NCBI GenBank assembly: GCA_023623095.1 | Contig: JAMNXX010000211.1 | Location: 1 to 6,423 of the forward strand | Length of the DNA stretch: 6,423 nt | Source of the DNA: Bacillota bacterium | GTDB lineage: Bacteria; Bacillota; Clostridia; Peptostreptococcales; Thermotaleaceae | Direction: 5' to 3' | Part shown: one piece after another, positions 1 to 5,090 of the stretch | Layout of the letters: each line of letters starts with the position of its first letter | Numbering within the stretch: the first letter of the stretch is position 1 | Program-made: the position numbers and the translations under genes | The notes under the pieces: generated by a model | Told to the model about the DNA's origin: nothing | Database searches by the model: none | Seen by the model: only the letters and a program-made list of their open reading frames with translations

Positions 1-578
1 TCAGGAGCTCTATATAAATATGGGAATTCTACACGGTGAATGCCTGATGCAAATGGACCAAATCCATATTTATAAGGCATTTCCTTACTTGTCAGCGTCA
101 TTGTCAACAATGTTCTTCCATGGAATGCTCCTGTAAATGCAACGATTTCTGTTCTCTTTGTATATTTTCTTGCGATTTTAATTGCATTTTCTACTGCCTC
201 GCCACCGCTGTTCACAAACATCGTCTTTTTCTCAAAATTACCAGGGATAATTTGGTTTAATTTTTCTGCCAATCGAACATATGGCTCATATTGGATTACA
301 TTGATACTTGTATGGAAATATTTTTCAGCTTGCTCTTTAACAGCTTCTACAACTTCAGGATGGCTGTAGCCGATGTTCAAAACGCCAATACCGCCTGCAA
401 AATCCATCAGAACATTGCCGTCTACATCTTCAAACAATGCTCCTTGGCCTCGTTTAATGAATATAGGTGCTCCATGAGAAACGCCGTCTGGAACGTTTTT
501 CTTTCTCAGTTCCATCAGCTCTTGGGATTTAGGCCCGGGTAAGGGCGTAACTACTTTCAGTTCTCGCAACTCTGTCAT
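1..578 (-). CDS. gabT: Class III PLP aminotransferase, probably 4-aminobutyrate aminotransferase (partial, N-terminal 192 aa)
   Basis: This is the N-terminal part of a fold-type I, class III pyridoxal-phosphate aminotransferase; the gene runs off the left edge of the window. GabT moves the amino group of 4-aminobutyrate to 2-oxoglutarate, giving succinate semialdehyde and glutamate in the cytosol. Visible family signatures are DFAGGIGVLNIGYSHPEVV (residues 59-77), the cofactor-phosphate segment NSGGEAVENAIKIAR (123-137) and FTGAFHGRT (148-156). These match GabT segments closely, although the usual NSGxEA position carries Gly. The catalytic lysine lies in the missing C-terminal part. The ATG at 578 is preceded by AAGGAGG at 587-593 with 8 nt spacing, so the start is secure. 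A sigma-54 promoter lies about 90 nt upstream. The class is nearly certain. Substrate is less so, because related enzymes use ornithine, putrescine, beta-alanine or 5-aminovalerate. Confidence 0.88.
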   Translation of the reverse strand, partial: MTELRELKVVTPLPGPKSQELMELRKKNVPDGVSHGAPIFIKRGQGALFEDVDGNVLMDFAGGIGVLNIGYSHPEVVEAVKEQAEKYFHTSINVIQYEPYVRLAEKLNQIIPGNFEKKTMFVNSGGEAVENAIKIARKYTKRTEIVAFTGAFHGRTLLTMTLTSKEMPYKYGFGPFASGIHRVEFPYLYRAP

Positions 579-665
579 TGAAATAACCTCCTTTTAAAAA
601 TTTAATGGTTTATGAAATTTTGCATATTTTTATAGCTATCACTAGCTTGTTTCCTACGTGTAAGT

Positions 666-683
666 ATTGCAAAAACTATGCCA
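666..683 (-). promoter_or_regulatory. Sigma-54 (-24/-12) promoter of the aminotransferase gene
   Basis: The minus strand reads TGGCATAGTTTTTGCAAT. It has the invariant GG and GC doublets separated by exactly 10 nt and matches the TGGCAY-N5-TTGCW consensus at nearly every position. The predicted transcription start is near 657, giving a 5' leader of about 80 nt before the ATG at 578. It points straight at the aminotransferase gene. A sigma-54 activator is encoded in the same window at 5091-6423. Sigma-54 control would mean that transcription depends on an ATP-using enhancer-binding protein. I found no second site of this quality in the window. Confidence 0.8.
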
Positions 684-712
684 GTTCACTTTGGCGTCAT
701 GGATTGTAAGGT

Positions 713-728
713 ATGCATAATTATGCAT
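713..728. promoter_or_regulatory. Perfect 16-bp palindrome, candidate activator-binding site
   Basis: ATGCATAATTATGCAT is a perfect inverted repeat without a spacer. Its centre lies about 64 bp upstream of the predicted sigma-54 start site near 657. This is somewhat close for a classical upstream activating sequence but not excluded. Each arm contains TGCATAA/TTATGCA, a string that recurs in the leader of the neighbouring antiporter gene (2499, 2711, 2825). That recurrence suggests a shared binding protein. The role is inferred. Confidence 0.4.
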
Positions 729-734
729 TAAAAT

Positions 735-754
735 AATTGATTTATAAATCAATT
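735..754. repeat. Perfect 20-bp A/T-rich palindrome upstream of the aminotransferase promoter
   Basis: AATTGATTTATAAATCAATT is a perfect palindrome just upstream of the 713-728 palindrome and followed on the plus strand by a T run (753-758). It could be an operator, or a weak transcription-stop hairpin for transcripts leaving the antiporter gene at 991-2472. Its all-but-two A/T stem makes a strong intrinsic terminator unlikely. The structure is certain; the function is not. Confidence 0.45.
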
Positions 755-825
755 TTTTCATTGAATTGGCAGGAAATTAAATTTAGTTTTTAAAGCGGCA
801 TCCAGTGGGAACAAAATTTCCAGAT

Positions 826-966
826 TCATTTTTGAAAGGAGAAATTTATTTCCAGCTTGTTGCGCACATAAAGAAAACACTTTGGCAGTTCATCATCGAG
901 CTAATGAACTTTTTTCGGCTTAGACTCCAGCAAACGGTACATGAAAAGCTTCTGAACATCGAGCAT
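826..966 (-). pseudogene. Possible small ORF of 46 codons interrupted by an in-frame TAG
   Basis: It starts 24 nt after the stop of the antiporter gene at 991. An ATG at 966 opens a frame reading MLDVQKLFMYRLLESKPKKVH, then TAG at 901-903, then a further 24 codons in the same frame (LDDELPKCFLYVRNKLEINF and a short tail) up to TGA at 826-828. Both halves have a protein-like composition, with charged helical residues and few odd codons, so this may be a decayed small gene or a 21-residue peptide. The upstream AAGAGAG is only 2 nt from the ATG and is a weak ribosome site. I recognise no family. A frame open by chance is a real alternative. Confidence 0.25.
887..915 (+). terminator. Hairpin plus T6 tract reading in the plus direction
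   Basis: AGTTCAT (887-893) and ATGAACT (904-910) form a perfect 7-bp stem around a 10-nt loop and run directly into six T residues at 910-915. This has intrinsic-terminator shape only for plus-strand transcription, yet no plus-strand gene is apparent. The stem is short and A/T-rich. It overlaps the in-frame TAG of the doubtful small ORF on the other strand. It may end an antisense transcript or be incidental. Confidence 0.3.
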
Positions 967-990
967 ATCTCTCTTGCATCAATACAAGGG

Positions 991-2472
991 TTAAAAGATA
1001 AAACCGGCAATTAGAAATGCAATTGCTGAGATCCCTGCAGCCATAAATCCAAAAGGCATCTGCGTCCATGCGTGCTGGAAGTTATCACAACCGGTAGCTG
1101 CAGAAGTAATAATCGTCGCATCCGAATAGAAGCAGATATGACTTCCCCATACCCCTGCTGACAATACCGCTGCAACGGTAAGTACCGGATTTGCCCCAAC
1201 ACTAGTCGTAAGGGGAATAACAATGGGCAAAGCGATGATGTACATCCCCCAGTTCGTTCCGGTGATAAACTCCGTCGCTCCCAAAACGAGAAATACAACA
1301 AGGGGCATCAACTGCGGAGACATGATTGGCGCAGCACTGGTAATCACATACTCGGTAAAGTGGATCGCATCATTTGCTTCTGCAAATGTAAATGCCAATA
1401 CCATGAGCATCAAAGGAAGAAGCATATTTTTTAAACCTTTCATGCATAAGTCCGTAAACTCTTCCGCATTCATCAACCCTTGAGGAATATATAGGAAAAA
1501 CATAAAAGCAATCGTACTGATAACACCTTTCATCATATCCACATCAAAATAGATCATCGCAGCAATCAAAAATATGATCGGAAGCGCGAAATTGATGATC
1601 TTGGCATTTTCAGGAGCTTGTACTGCTTCCCCAGCGCGGATGTCGATTTTTTCTGAACCAGGAGGTGCAAGAACACCCGTTTCGCGCGCCCGCTTCTCTG
1701 CCCTTTTCATAGGCCCCACCAAAGGAACCACGCCTAGGATCACAAGTGGAACAATAAACGTTGCCGCCCAACCGTAAAAATTAAAAGGAATCGTCCGTAT
1801 AAAAAATTTCATCCCTTGCCCCGCTTCAGCCAATCCATTGACCTCGAGCAATCTTGATGCAAATACAGCCCATGTCGTGATCGGAACAAGCACGCATACC
1901 GGTGCCGCAGTAGAATCCACAACATAGGATAAAAATTCTCTGGATACCCGGTAGCGGTCGGTAGCCGGAGCCATACAAGAGCCAAGCGTCAGCGCATTCA
2001 GGTAGTCATCCAAAAACATTGCCAGGCCCAATACCCACGTCCACATCAGCGTGCTTTCCCTGGATTTTGCTTTGGTGGCAACCCATTCTCCAAAAGCATA
2101 AGCACCACCGGTCTTCTCAATTAAAGCGATAATGCTCCCCATCAATCCACACACAATAAATAGCCAAGCAATGTCTTCACTCATCATCACATTTAAAAGT
2201 GCATCTGTAAATGCCGTAAAAAATCCGATTTTTTCTACCATGATAAATCCCATCAAAGATGCCAATGTCAGTGCCTCTAAGATGCGTTTCGTCCAGAATA
2301 TATAAATAATCAGAAAAACAGCCGGCACCAAAGAGAGCGGGCCAAAATCTTTTGGATCATCTGGTATAAACTGCAGTGAGAAAGCAACAGCAATAACAAT
2401 AATCGCTGCAATGCCCAGCATACGTTTTGGATTGACTTGGATGTTTACTGCATTCTTCACTTCCGAATTCAC
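991..2472 (-). CDS. NhaC-family Na+/H+ antiporter-type membrane carrier (intact copy)
   Basis: This is a 493-residue integral membrane protein of the NhaC family. Family members exchange Na+ for H+ or couple Na+/H+ movement to organic anions or amines, as MleN does with malate and lactate. Hydrophobic segments span most of the protein, at about 18-36, 45-62, 101-118, 142-163, 182-206, 228-252, 292-332, 350-365, 388-421 and 475-492. Typical family stretches are FLDDYLNALTLG (153-164), VVDSTAAPVCVLVPIT (184-199), TGTNWGMYI (404-412) and YSDATIITSAATGCD (449-463). A charged loop (256-284) separates the halves. The start is GTG at 2472: GGGAGGT ends 6 nt before it, whereas the TTG further upstream at 2487 overlaps that ribosome site. 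It is a close paralog of the split gene at 3012-4480. The ion or substrate cannot be read from sequence, but the neighbouring aminotransferase suggests a role in amine or amino-acid catabolism. Confidence 0.9.
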   Translation of the reverse strand: MNSEVKNAVNIQVNPKRMLGIAAIIVIAVAFSLQFIPDDPKDFGPLSLVPAVFLIIYIFWTKRILEALTLASLMGFIMVEKIGFFTAFTDALLNVMMSEDIAWLFIVCGLMGSIIALIEKTGGAYAFGEWVATKAKSRESTLMWTWVLGLAMFLDDYLNALTLGSCMAPATDRYRVSREFLSYVVDSTAAPVCVLVPITTWAVFASRLLEVNGLAEAGQGMKFFIRTIPFNFYGWAATFIVPLVILGVVPLVGPMKRAEKRARETGVLAPPGSEKIDIRAGEAVQAPENAKIINFALPIIFLIAAMIYFDVDMMKGVISTIAFMFFLYIPQGLMNAEEFTDLCMKGLKNMLLPLMLMVLAFTFAEANDAIHFTEYVITSAAPIMSPQLMPLVVFLVLGATEFITGTNWGMYIIALPIVIPLTTSVGANPVLTVAAVLSAGVWGSHICFYSDATIITSAATGCDNFQHAWTQMPFGFMAAGISAIAFLIAGFIF

Positions 2473-2478
2473 GTTATG

Positions 2479-2485
2479 ACCTCCC
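2479..2485 (-). promoter_or_regulatory. Ribosome binding site that fixes a GTG start
   Basis: GGGAGGT on the minus strand lies 6 nt before GTG at 2472-2470. The longer reading from TTG at 2487 would place this Shine-Dalgarno sequence inside the coding region and has no ribosome site of its own, so GTG is the preferred start. Confidence 0.8.
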
Positions 2486-2555
2486 AAATATTTGAAATTT
2501 ATGCAATATTTTTACTAGCCTTTTTTCATTACTCTCTCTTTCACACATTCCACAA

Positions 2556-2579
2556 TTATGTTAGAATAACAACTGACAT
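2556..2579 (-). other. Seven-codon mini-ORF with a strong ribosome binding site in the antiporter leader
   Basis: ATG TCA GTT GTT ATT CTA ACA TAA (peptide MSVVILT) is preceded by AGGAGGG at 2584-2590 only 4 nt away, one of the best ribosome sites in the window. It lies 83 nt upstream of the antiporter ribosome site and in a different frame. It could be a regulatory leader peptide, or the surviving start of a lost gene. Real translation is a guess. Confidence 0.25.
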
Positions 2580-2710
2580 CTATCCCTCCTCTCTTTCAAG
2601 ATGAAATTCATACCCTTAGTCACATATGAAGCCTTCCGCCTCCTTTCTTTGCGGAGTTTATATGCACTGTCAACTCAAAAACTGACAAGAAAGCAAAAGC
2701 TATGTTGTGT

Positions 2711-2722
2711 TTATGCAACAGT
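2711..2722. repeat. Direct repeat copy 1, TTATGCAACAGT
   Basis: This copy is identical over 12 bp to the one at 2825-2836, and both are followed by a T run. The copy also sits in an inverted arrangement, TGTTG-N8-CAACA (2703-2720). It is a candidate binding site upstream of the antiporter gene at 991-2472. Confidence 0.5.
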
Positions 2723-2797
2723 GTTTTTTTAAATCCCCCTTTCGCATCTCCTTTCTGCTTCATTTCAGAATCTTTGAGGGTTGCTGAAAAAAGGAAT

Positions 2798-2836
2798 TGT
2801 TGCGAAATTGCAAATTTGTTTCGCTTATGCAACAGT
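2798..2836. repeat. Direct repeat copy 2 within a TGTTGC/GCAACA inverted repeat
   Basis: TTATGCAACAGT at 2825-2836 is the second 12-bp copy, 114 bp from the first. Here GCAACA (2829-2834) is matched by TGTTGC (2798-2803). Inside lies a perfect GCGAAA (2802-2807) / TTTCGC (2819-2824) stem, the two pairings being alternatives because they share the GC at 2802-2803. It could be a protein-binding site or an RNA structure in the leader. Confidence 0.4.
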
Positions 2837-2906
2837 TTTTTGATTTCCTTTCGCAATTTTTTTTGCTTGTTCTTTCATATGTATTTTTATTCATACATTG
2901 TATTGA

Positions 2907-2961
2907 TAAAGAAAATCCGAACAACTATGAATTTTCATATCGTTTATCCGGATTTTCTTTA
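2907..2961 (-). terminator. Probable transcription terminator after the split antiporter gene (may work both ways)
   Basis: A perfect 13-bp stem pairs 2907-2919 (TAAAGAAAATCCG) with 2949-2961 (CGGATTTTCTTTA) around a 29-nt loop that contains its own small ATGAA/TTCAT hairpin. On the minus strand the 3' arm is T-rich (TTTTCTTT), as in an intrinsic terminator. It lies 50 nt past the TAA at 3012. The opposite strand has a similar T-rich arm, so it could also stop plus-strand transcripts. It separates the split antiporter gene from the next gene, implying that the intact copy has its own promoter. Confidence 0.6.
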
Positions 2962-3011
2962 AAAATTTTATCTTACTACAGCGTTTCAACGACTGAGAGT
3001 TGCTTTTCCCT

Positions 3012-4480
3012 TTATACAAAAACAAATCCCGATATTAGGAATGCAATTGCACTCAATGCCACTGCTACCAAACCAAAAGGCGCCTGCGTGATCGCATGCT
3101 GGAAGTTATCGCAGCCGGTAGCAGCCGATGTCAAAATCGTCGCATCCGAATAGAAGCATACATGGCTTCCCCAAACACCTGCTGAAGTCACAGCGCCAAT
3201 AACAATTGCCGGGTTAACGCCCATTTTTAAGGCCAAAGGGATAGCGATTTGGAATGCAATAACATACATTCCCCAGCTAAGCCCCATGATAAATTCCGTA
3301 ATCCCTAGTACAAAGAATATCGTAATCGGAAGCATCTGAGGCGTTACGTTCTGTACTGCAAGCTCGATAACATATTCCATAAATCCAATTTGCTCTGCTC
3401 CCGAAGCAAATGAATAAGCCGCTACAACCATGACCAACGGGAAGAGCATATTTTTTAATCCCTTTATACAGATATCCGCAAACTCTTCCGGATCCATAAT
3501 CCCCTGAGGAATATACAAAAAAAACATAAATGCTACCGTCGTAATAACGCCGAGCTGCATATCATCAAATAAACGGTTGAGCCAATCAGAAAGAAAATCG
3601 GCAAAAAGAAATTCAAAACTTTTGGATTCTCAGGAACTTCTACCACTTCGCCTGCCCGAATATCGATCTTTTCAGAACCGGGGGGTGCAAGCACTCCAGT
3701 TTCTCGGGCACGCTTTTCCGCCTTTTTCATCGGTCCAAAAATAGGAACAATTCCTAAAATGACCAGTGGAACAATAAATGCAGCAATCCAACCATAGTAA
3801 TTATAAGGGATCGATTTGATAAACCAATGCATTCCTTTTCCCTGCTCTGCTAAACCATTTTGTTCCAATAAGCTGGCAATAAAAATTGCCCATGTGGAAA
3901 TCGGAATCAAAATGCACACAGGAGCCGCCGTAGAATCTACGATATAAGCCAAAAATTCTCTGGATACTTTATGGCGGTCTGTAATCGGTGCCATCGATGC
4001 ACCTATGGTCAAACAGTTCAAGTAATCATCGATAAAGATAACAACACCCAAAATCCATGTCCACATTAAAGTACTTTTGCGGGTTTTAGCTCTTTTTGAA
4101 ACCCAGTCACCAAAAGCAAAAGCGCCCCCCGCTTTTTCAATCAAAGCAATAATACTCCCCATCAATCCACAAACAATAAACAGCCAGGCAATATCCGGAT
4201 CGACTAATATTTCTACAAACATTTCGCTAAACGGAAGTAGAAATTCTAATTTATATGCCATCAAATAACCTAACAAAGAAGATAAAATCAACGATTCCAA
4301 AATTCTTTTCGAATAAAAGACATAGATCAGCAAAAATATCGCCGGAATAAAAGTTAAGGCACCAAATTTGCTTTCATCCTCCGGTACCAATAAAGTAACC
4401 AATGCAAATGCTACAATCAAGATCCCATAGGTGATAAACGTCTTCCGCATGTCCTTTTTGGCTTTTTGTTGGATTTCCAT
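3012..4480 (-). pseudogene. NhaC-family Na+/H+ antiporter-type carrier, split by a frameshift
   Basis: The first part (ATG 4480 to stop 3533) carries the N-terminal half: FIDDYLNCLTIG, VVEVPENPKVLNF and NhaC-type membrane segments. The second part (reading from about 3565 to TAA at 3012) carries the C-terminal half, including GVWGSHVCFYSDAT and SAATGCDNFQH. Against the intact paralog the frame is lost between VY(F) and DMQLGVIT, around 3560-3570. Restoring 1 nt, or 4 nt for equal length, gives one protein of about 489-490 aa. ATG 4480 follows an AAGGGGGTT ribosome site at 4492-4500. The ATG at 3560 that opens the second part has no ribosome site, and no canonical slippery heptamer is present, so programmed frameshifting is unlikely. 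It is either a recent null mutation or a sequencing error. Apart from the shift the gene is well conserved. It lies 47 nt after the small ORF at 4528 and probably shares its promoter. Confidence 0.8.
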
Positions 4481-4527
4481 GTTTTCTGTATAACCCCCTT
4501 TTTCTCGTATGTGTTAAAAAAATAAAA

Positions 4528-4731
4528 TTACTGTACCCTTATATCCTTATACGCCTCCCCCCTTTCAAAAAGAGCTAGAAAATTATCGGCTCTATACTCT
4601 AAATCGTCAAAATCATCCATATAGCAATAATCATTCCAATATTCAGAAATATCTTTAAGTTCTGTCTCTTCTTGAAATATGATTGAAGGAAGCTCAGATA
4701 AAAAATAGAATCTTATCTGAGCTTTTGTCAT
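4528..4731 (-). CDS. Small acidic protein of unknown function (67 aa)
   Basis: I do not recognise this protein. It has 67 residues, no signal peptide or membrane segment, and a strongly acidic, aromatic-rich middle (SEYWNDYCYMDDFDDLEY, about 29-46) followed by a helical, charged end (FLALFERGEAYKDIRVQ). The composition is that of a real soluble protein rather than a chance frame. The ATG at 4731 is directly preceded by an in-frame stop, so no longer start exists. The ribosome site is poor: AGGA-like bases about 14 nt away and GAGGT about 18 nt away. A 12-bp inverted repeat covers codons 3-14. It follows a sigma-70-type promoter (4814-4842) and precedes the split antiporter gene by 47 nt, so the two are likely co-transcribed. 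An accessory role for the carrier is only a guess. Confidence 0.6.
   Translation of the reverse strand: MTKAQIRFYFLSELPSIIFQEETELKDISEYWNDYCYMDDFDDLEYRADNFLALFERGEAYKDIRVQ
4690..4724. repeat. 12-bp perfect inverted repeat at the start of the small ORF
   Basis: AAGCTCAGATAA (4690-4701) and TTATCTGAGCTT (4713-4724) form a perfect 12-bp stem around an 11-nt loop. In the minus-strand message the hairpin begins 7 nt after the first base of the start codon, where it could affect initiation. In the plus direction it ends in TTTT and looks like a terminator, but no plus-strand gene needs one. Confidence 0.5.
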
Positions 4732-5090
4732 CTAAATCGAGCTATTCCTACCTCTGCAAGAAGAATTTTTCACTATAACTTACTACCAGATTATTATAAA
4801 AAATGTATTTCTTATTATAGCAAGAAATATTTTAGAAATCAATTATCACAAAAATTTTAAATATGATTAAAATGATTTTATTTGTTGAATCGATTTCTTT
4901 CTTAAATTTGAAAAGTTTAAAAGGCGGGAAAAACTGGAATAGCTGTAAAACTATATTTTAAAGAATTCTCAATTTTGATACTTGTTCTCATTTTCGAGAT
5001 CTATTCATCTGCGATTTCTGTTTTTAGATTTTTGAAAAAACATTTTCTATAGCCTGATCCGTCTATTTCCAAATCATCAACAGCCTGCTA
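4732..5090. other. A/T-rich intergenic region between the activator gene and the small ORF
   Basis: About 360 bp hold the promoter at 4814-4842. A second TATAAT (4793-4798, minus) has no good -35 box. Downstream of the activator's stop codon the minus strand has weak ATAGC/GCTAT pairing and, some 9 nt later, a T6 run, which is not a convincing terminator. No coding potential was seen. Confidence 0.5.
4814..4842 (-). promoter_or_regulatory. Sigma-70/SigA-type promoter for the small ORF and the split antiporter gene
   Basis: The minus strand has TTGATT (4842-4837), a 17-nt spacer, and a perfect TATAAT (4819-4814). The expected start is near 4807, about 75 nt before the small ORF's ATG at 4731. 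No sigma-54 element was found in this gap, so this operon appears to be driven by the housekeeping sigma factor, unlike the aminotransferase gene. The surrounding sequence is very A/T-rich, so a chance match is possible. Confidence 0.6.

Larger units (their letters stand above)
579..990. other. Intergenic region between the intact antiporter gene and the aminotransferase gene
   Basis: This 412-bp gap carries, from the aminotransferase side, the ribosome binding site at 587-593, an A/T-rich leader, the -24/-12 promoter at 666-683, palindromes at 713-728 and 735-754, and the doubtful small ORF at 826-966. No strong intrinsic terminator for minus-strand transcripts was found, so read-through from the antiporter gene into the aminotransferase gene cannot be excluded. 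Confidence 0.6.
2473..2906. other. Long leader/intergenic region upstream of the intact antiporter gene
   Basis: About 430 bp lie between the terminator at 2907-2961 and the GTG at 2472. The stretch holds the TTATGCAACAGT direct repeats, another TTATGCAA at 2499-2506, inverted repeats, and the mini-ORF at 2556-2579. I found no GG-N10-GC sigma-54 site facing the antiporter gene and no sigma-70 promoter with both boxes good. The promoter of this gene is therefore unassigned. Confidence 0.5.

Noticed and set aside
805..1014. Plus-strand open frame of 69 codons
   Set aside because: It has a GTG-type start without a proper ribosome site, overlaps the end of the intact antiporter gene on the other strand, and contains the hairpin-T6 element. 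Its openness is probably a shadow of the minus-strand sequence.
2495..2520. GGCTAGTAAAAATATTGC (minus) as a sigma-54 promoter for the intact antiporter gene
   Set aside because: GG and GC are separated by 14 nt instead of the strictly required 10.
2650..2673. TTGACA box at 2668-2673 (minus) as the promoter of the intact antiporter gene
   Set aside because: The -35 box is perfect, but 17 nt downstream the bases are AAAGAA, and the TATAAA nearby is at the wrong distance. It is not a convincing promoter.
2620..2856. Minus-strand 78-codon frame upstream of the intact antiporter gene
   Set aside because: It begins at TTG with no ribosome site, its composition is lysine-rich from A-runs, and its repeated peptide (LLHK) simply reflects the TTATGCAACAGT DNA repeats. 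It is treated as leader sequence.
2797..3153. Plus-strand 118-codon frame
   Set aside because: It crosses the terminator hairpin and runs antisense into the C-terminal part of the split antiporter gene. It has no ribosome site and no family features.
3555..3575. Programmed -1 frameshift in the split antiporter gene
   Set aside because: No X-XXY-YYZ slippery heptamer exists in the right frame, no strong downstream structure was seen, and the family does not use frameshifting.
5020..5090. Intrinsic terminator after the activator gene
   Set aside because: Only a 5-bp ATAGC/GCTAT stem with a large loop is present, and the T run is about 9 nt away from it.
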